Origin: Enoplolaimus lenunculus
Lineage: Eukaryota; Nematoda; Enoplea; Enoplida; Thoracostomopsidae
DNA length: 64,000 nt
Assembly (NCBI GenBank): GCA_030248215.1
Contig: JASANG010003983.1
Coordinates: 26,415 to 90,414 of the forward strand
Direction: 5' to 3'
The position numbers and the translations under genes were made by a program. Shown piece by piece: positions 62,479-64,000 of this stretch. The notes under the pieces were generated by a model. The model had not been told where the DNA came from, searched no databases, and saw nothing but the letters and a program-made list of their open reading frames with translations. The stretch's first letter is position 1, and every line of letters starts with the position of its first letter.

Positions 62479-63090
62479 TTAATGTAATCATGAAATCCTA
62501 ACTGCCAATTCGAACAGACTATTAAGGCACAAACTAATTCGCACAATTTTAAGTACTGAAACATTTTATATCGAGAACAGGTAAGCACAGCTAGGGCCGC
62601 ACAGTGACGTGCAAACGGGGATGTTTTTCCAGGGTGCGACCGCACACTAAAAATCCCGGAGCCAGAGACAGGATAATCTAATCTCCAGCCTGAGCTGGAT
62701 AATTAATTCAAATCTAATACGATATAGCATTCAAATATCAGAACGTAGCCGACAATTTTTCTTTCCGTGGCATAAGGTATCAATAGTCTCTTCGTAACAA
62801 AGCTTAACATTTCATGTCGATGCATTTTTAATACTTTAACAAAGACCCTCATCCATTGTTCTTTCTATGGTTATGTAGCATTGCGTTCAGTTACAATGTT
62901 TTCCAATGTTACTACTTAAAGACATCCCGTTTTCCCTACGTACGTACTATAAGGCTGTAATTTCTGCTTAGGCTTAACTATAAACTAATTTTTACGCTGA
63001 AGTTTAGGCTTCGTGCTAGGAATAGGATTATGCTTGTAAGCATGTCATACATGCTTGTCCTAGTGCATATGCACTAATGCAATGCACATT
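62464..63090. other. Upstream region of the Lon gene
   Basis: Presumed promoter side of the Lon gene. Apart from the TTAGGC-like core at 62960-63040 I see no gene, and no clear TATA or CpG-type signal. Confidence 0.4.
62960..63040. repeat. TTAGGC-like degenerate repeat upstream of the Lon gene
   Basis: CTGCTTAGGCTTAACTATAA followed by TTTAGGCTTCGTGCTAGG. Similar short cores occur at 17740-17775, 23600-23665, 27785-27825, 31000-31030, 34280-34330, 36185-36225, 37640-37785 and 44080-44130. Confidence 0.5.
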
Positions 63091-63094
63091 GTGT

Positions 63095-63300
63095 AGTATG
63101 CTCGCCGGAAGCATACGGTCGACACATATAGTCGACGAAAAATGCAGTTGGAGAGGCGGGCTACGGGGCACAGTGGTAGAGTGCTCGCTTAAGGATCCAT
63201 AGGCTGAGATTTCGATCCCCGCTCTAGCTCGCTTTTCCAGCTGCTTGGTTGAAAGGTCTGATGTCCCGGTTCCTGCCTTGACTGACAATGCTGACATATA
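63095..63300 (+). mobile_element. tRNA-derived SINE, copy 1
   Basis: The tRNA-like head has an A-box-like block (CACAGTGGTAGAGTGC) and a B-box-like block (GATTTCGATCCCC) at about 63168-63230. A leader with GCCGGAAGCATACGGTCGAC and a tail with GCTTGGTTGAAAGGTCTGAT are shared with copy 2. Confidence 0.7.
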
Positions 63301-63514
63301 TACGTAGTACGTACTGTACTTTACCCCCTAAAACACCAGTTTACATCTTTATCAGTTTTCCAGCGTTATTTTAACCCAACAAACATTGTGAATGTATAAG
63401 GGCACATGCAAACATTTACCTCTACGACATACAAAATATGTAAAAGTAAATAAGTTTTCAAACGCTGAGAGCGAGACGCAGGCAAATGTGCTGTAAAAAA
63501 TTAACTGTTTGTAT

Positions 63515-63710
63515 GCAAGCCGGCAGCATACAGTCGACGTAGTCGACGATAAAAGAAGTTGAAAAGACGGGCTTCGTGACGCAGTGGTAAAGTACTTGCC
63601 TCGGAGTAACAAGGCCGCTAGTTCCAACCACCCTTGTATGCCCGCTTTTTCAATTGCTTAGTGGAGTCTCTAATATCCCCGGCCGGTTACTGTCACGAAA
63701 TTTTCAGTTT
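63515..63710 (+). mobile_element. tRNA-derived SINE, copy 2
   Basis: Leader GCCGGCAGCATACAGTCGAC, A-box-like GACGCAGTGGTAAAGTAC, B-box-like GCTAGTTCCAACC, tail GCTTAGTGGAGTCTCTAATA. Part of the tail recurs at 63827-63860 (GTAAAGTCTCTAATATCCCC), showing a third partial copy near the edge. Confidence 0.7.
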
Positions 63711-63826
63711 CTACCTTGTCGTTTTGAAAGTTAAAAGCTCTACGGTCATAATAAAAGTAAACCACTGAAAAACACCTGGCAAACGAAAGAAAAACGCGAC
63801 ATCTCAGTGCCACCACTTGCAACCTG

Positions 63827-64000
63827 CTCAGTAAAGTCTCTAATATCCCCGTCCGGTTACTGTCTGTCGGGTGGGGCTCCAGTGTGCACTCTGTGCCACA
63901 CTGGTGCCCACCCTCGGCGTCCCTTGAGCTCCTAGCTATGTCGTTTCCGTGGCATGCGAAGTCCAGCCGTCTCAGTCTCGATCCTAGTATCGTGATTTGT
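63827..64000 (+). mobile_element. SINE tail fragment, third partial copy
   Basis: Starts with the shared tail TCTCTAATATCCCCGTCCGG, then a GC-rich stretch (GTGTGCACTCTGTGCCACAC). The window ends before its boundary. Confidence 0.45.

Noticed and set aside
63168-63235. A functional tRNA gene
   Set aside because: A- and B-box-like blocks are present, but the stems do not pair into a full cloverleaf by eye and a second diverged copy with the same flanks shows it is a SINE head.

Overview
This is an animal nuclear genomic window: AT-rich, intron-dense and full of short repeats, with two spliced genes, both read on the minus strand. A nematode is the best guess, on two grounds. Many dispersed runs of TTAGGC-like hexamers occur (the nematode telomere unit), and one gene has a Kunitz / thyroglobulin-1 / lustrin-type / antistasin layout like the nematode moulting protein MLT-11. 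Introns of 0.2 to 7.5 kb and the repeat load do not look like Caenorhabditis. A repeat-rich early-branching (enoplean or mermithid-like) nematode is possible, but that is inference.

Gene 1 (62437 down to 45703) is a complete mitochondrial Lon protease. I resolve 25 exons, all GT-AG with phases agreeing at every junction, giving 954 codons against about 960 in animal LONP1. The order is a targeting peptide, the N-terminal substrate domain, the AAA+ ATPase and the Ser-Lys protease domain. A polyadenylation signal lies 35 bases after the stop. Its introns hold MITEs, a probable hAT derivative with G-rich ends, tandem-repeat elements and an AT microsatellite.

Gene 2 (about 42.6 kb down to 34, continuing off the left edge) encodes a large secreted multi-domain protease inhibitor. 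I recover 24 exons, about 5.0 kb or 1,670 codons. Domain order is Kunitz, divergent Kunitz, thyroglobulin-1, linker, lustrin-type Cys-rich, three Kunitz, ten short antistasin-type repeats, then a last Kunitz. Apart from introns that cut inside Kunitz domains, nearly all introns are phase 1, as expected of a gene built by exon shuffling. The 5' end with the signal peptide is not resolved; two weak candidates are given. The 3' end lies left of base 1.

The rest is introns and two intergenic stretches (about 42.6-45.7 kb and 62.5-64.0 kb) filled with terminal-inverted-repeat elements, tandem repeats, TTAGGC-like elements and a pair of tRNA-derived SINEs near the right edge. No rRNA, true tRNA gene, CRISPR array or recognisable retroviral gene was seen. 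All coordinates come from hand reading of splice sites and have not been checked by alignment or transcripts.
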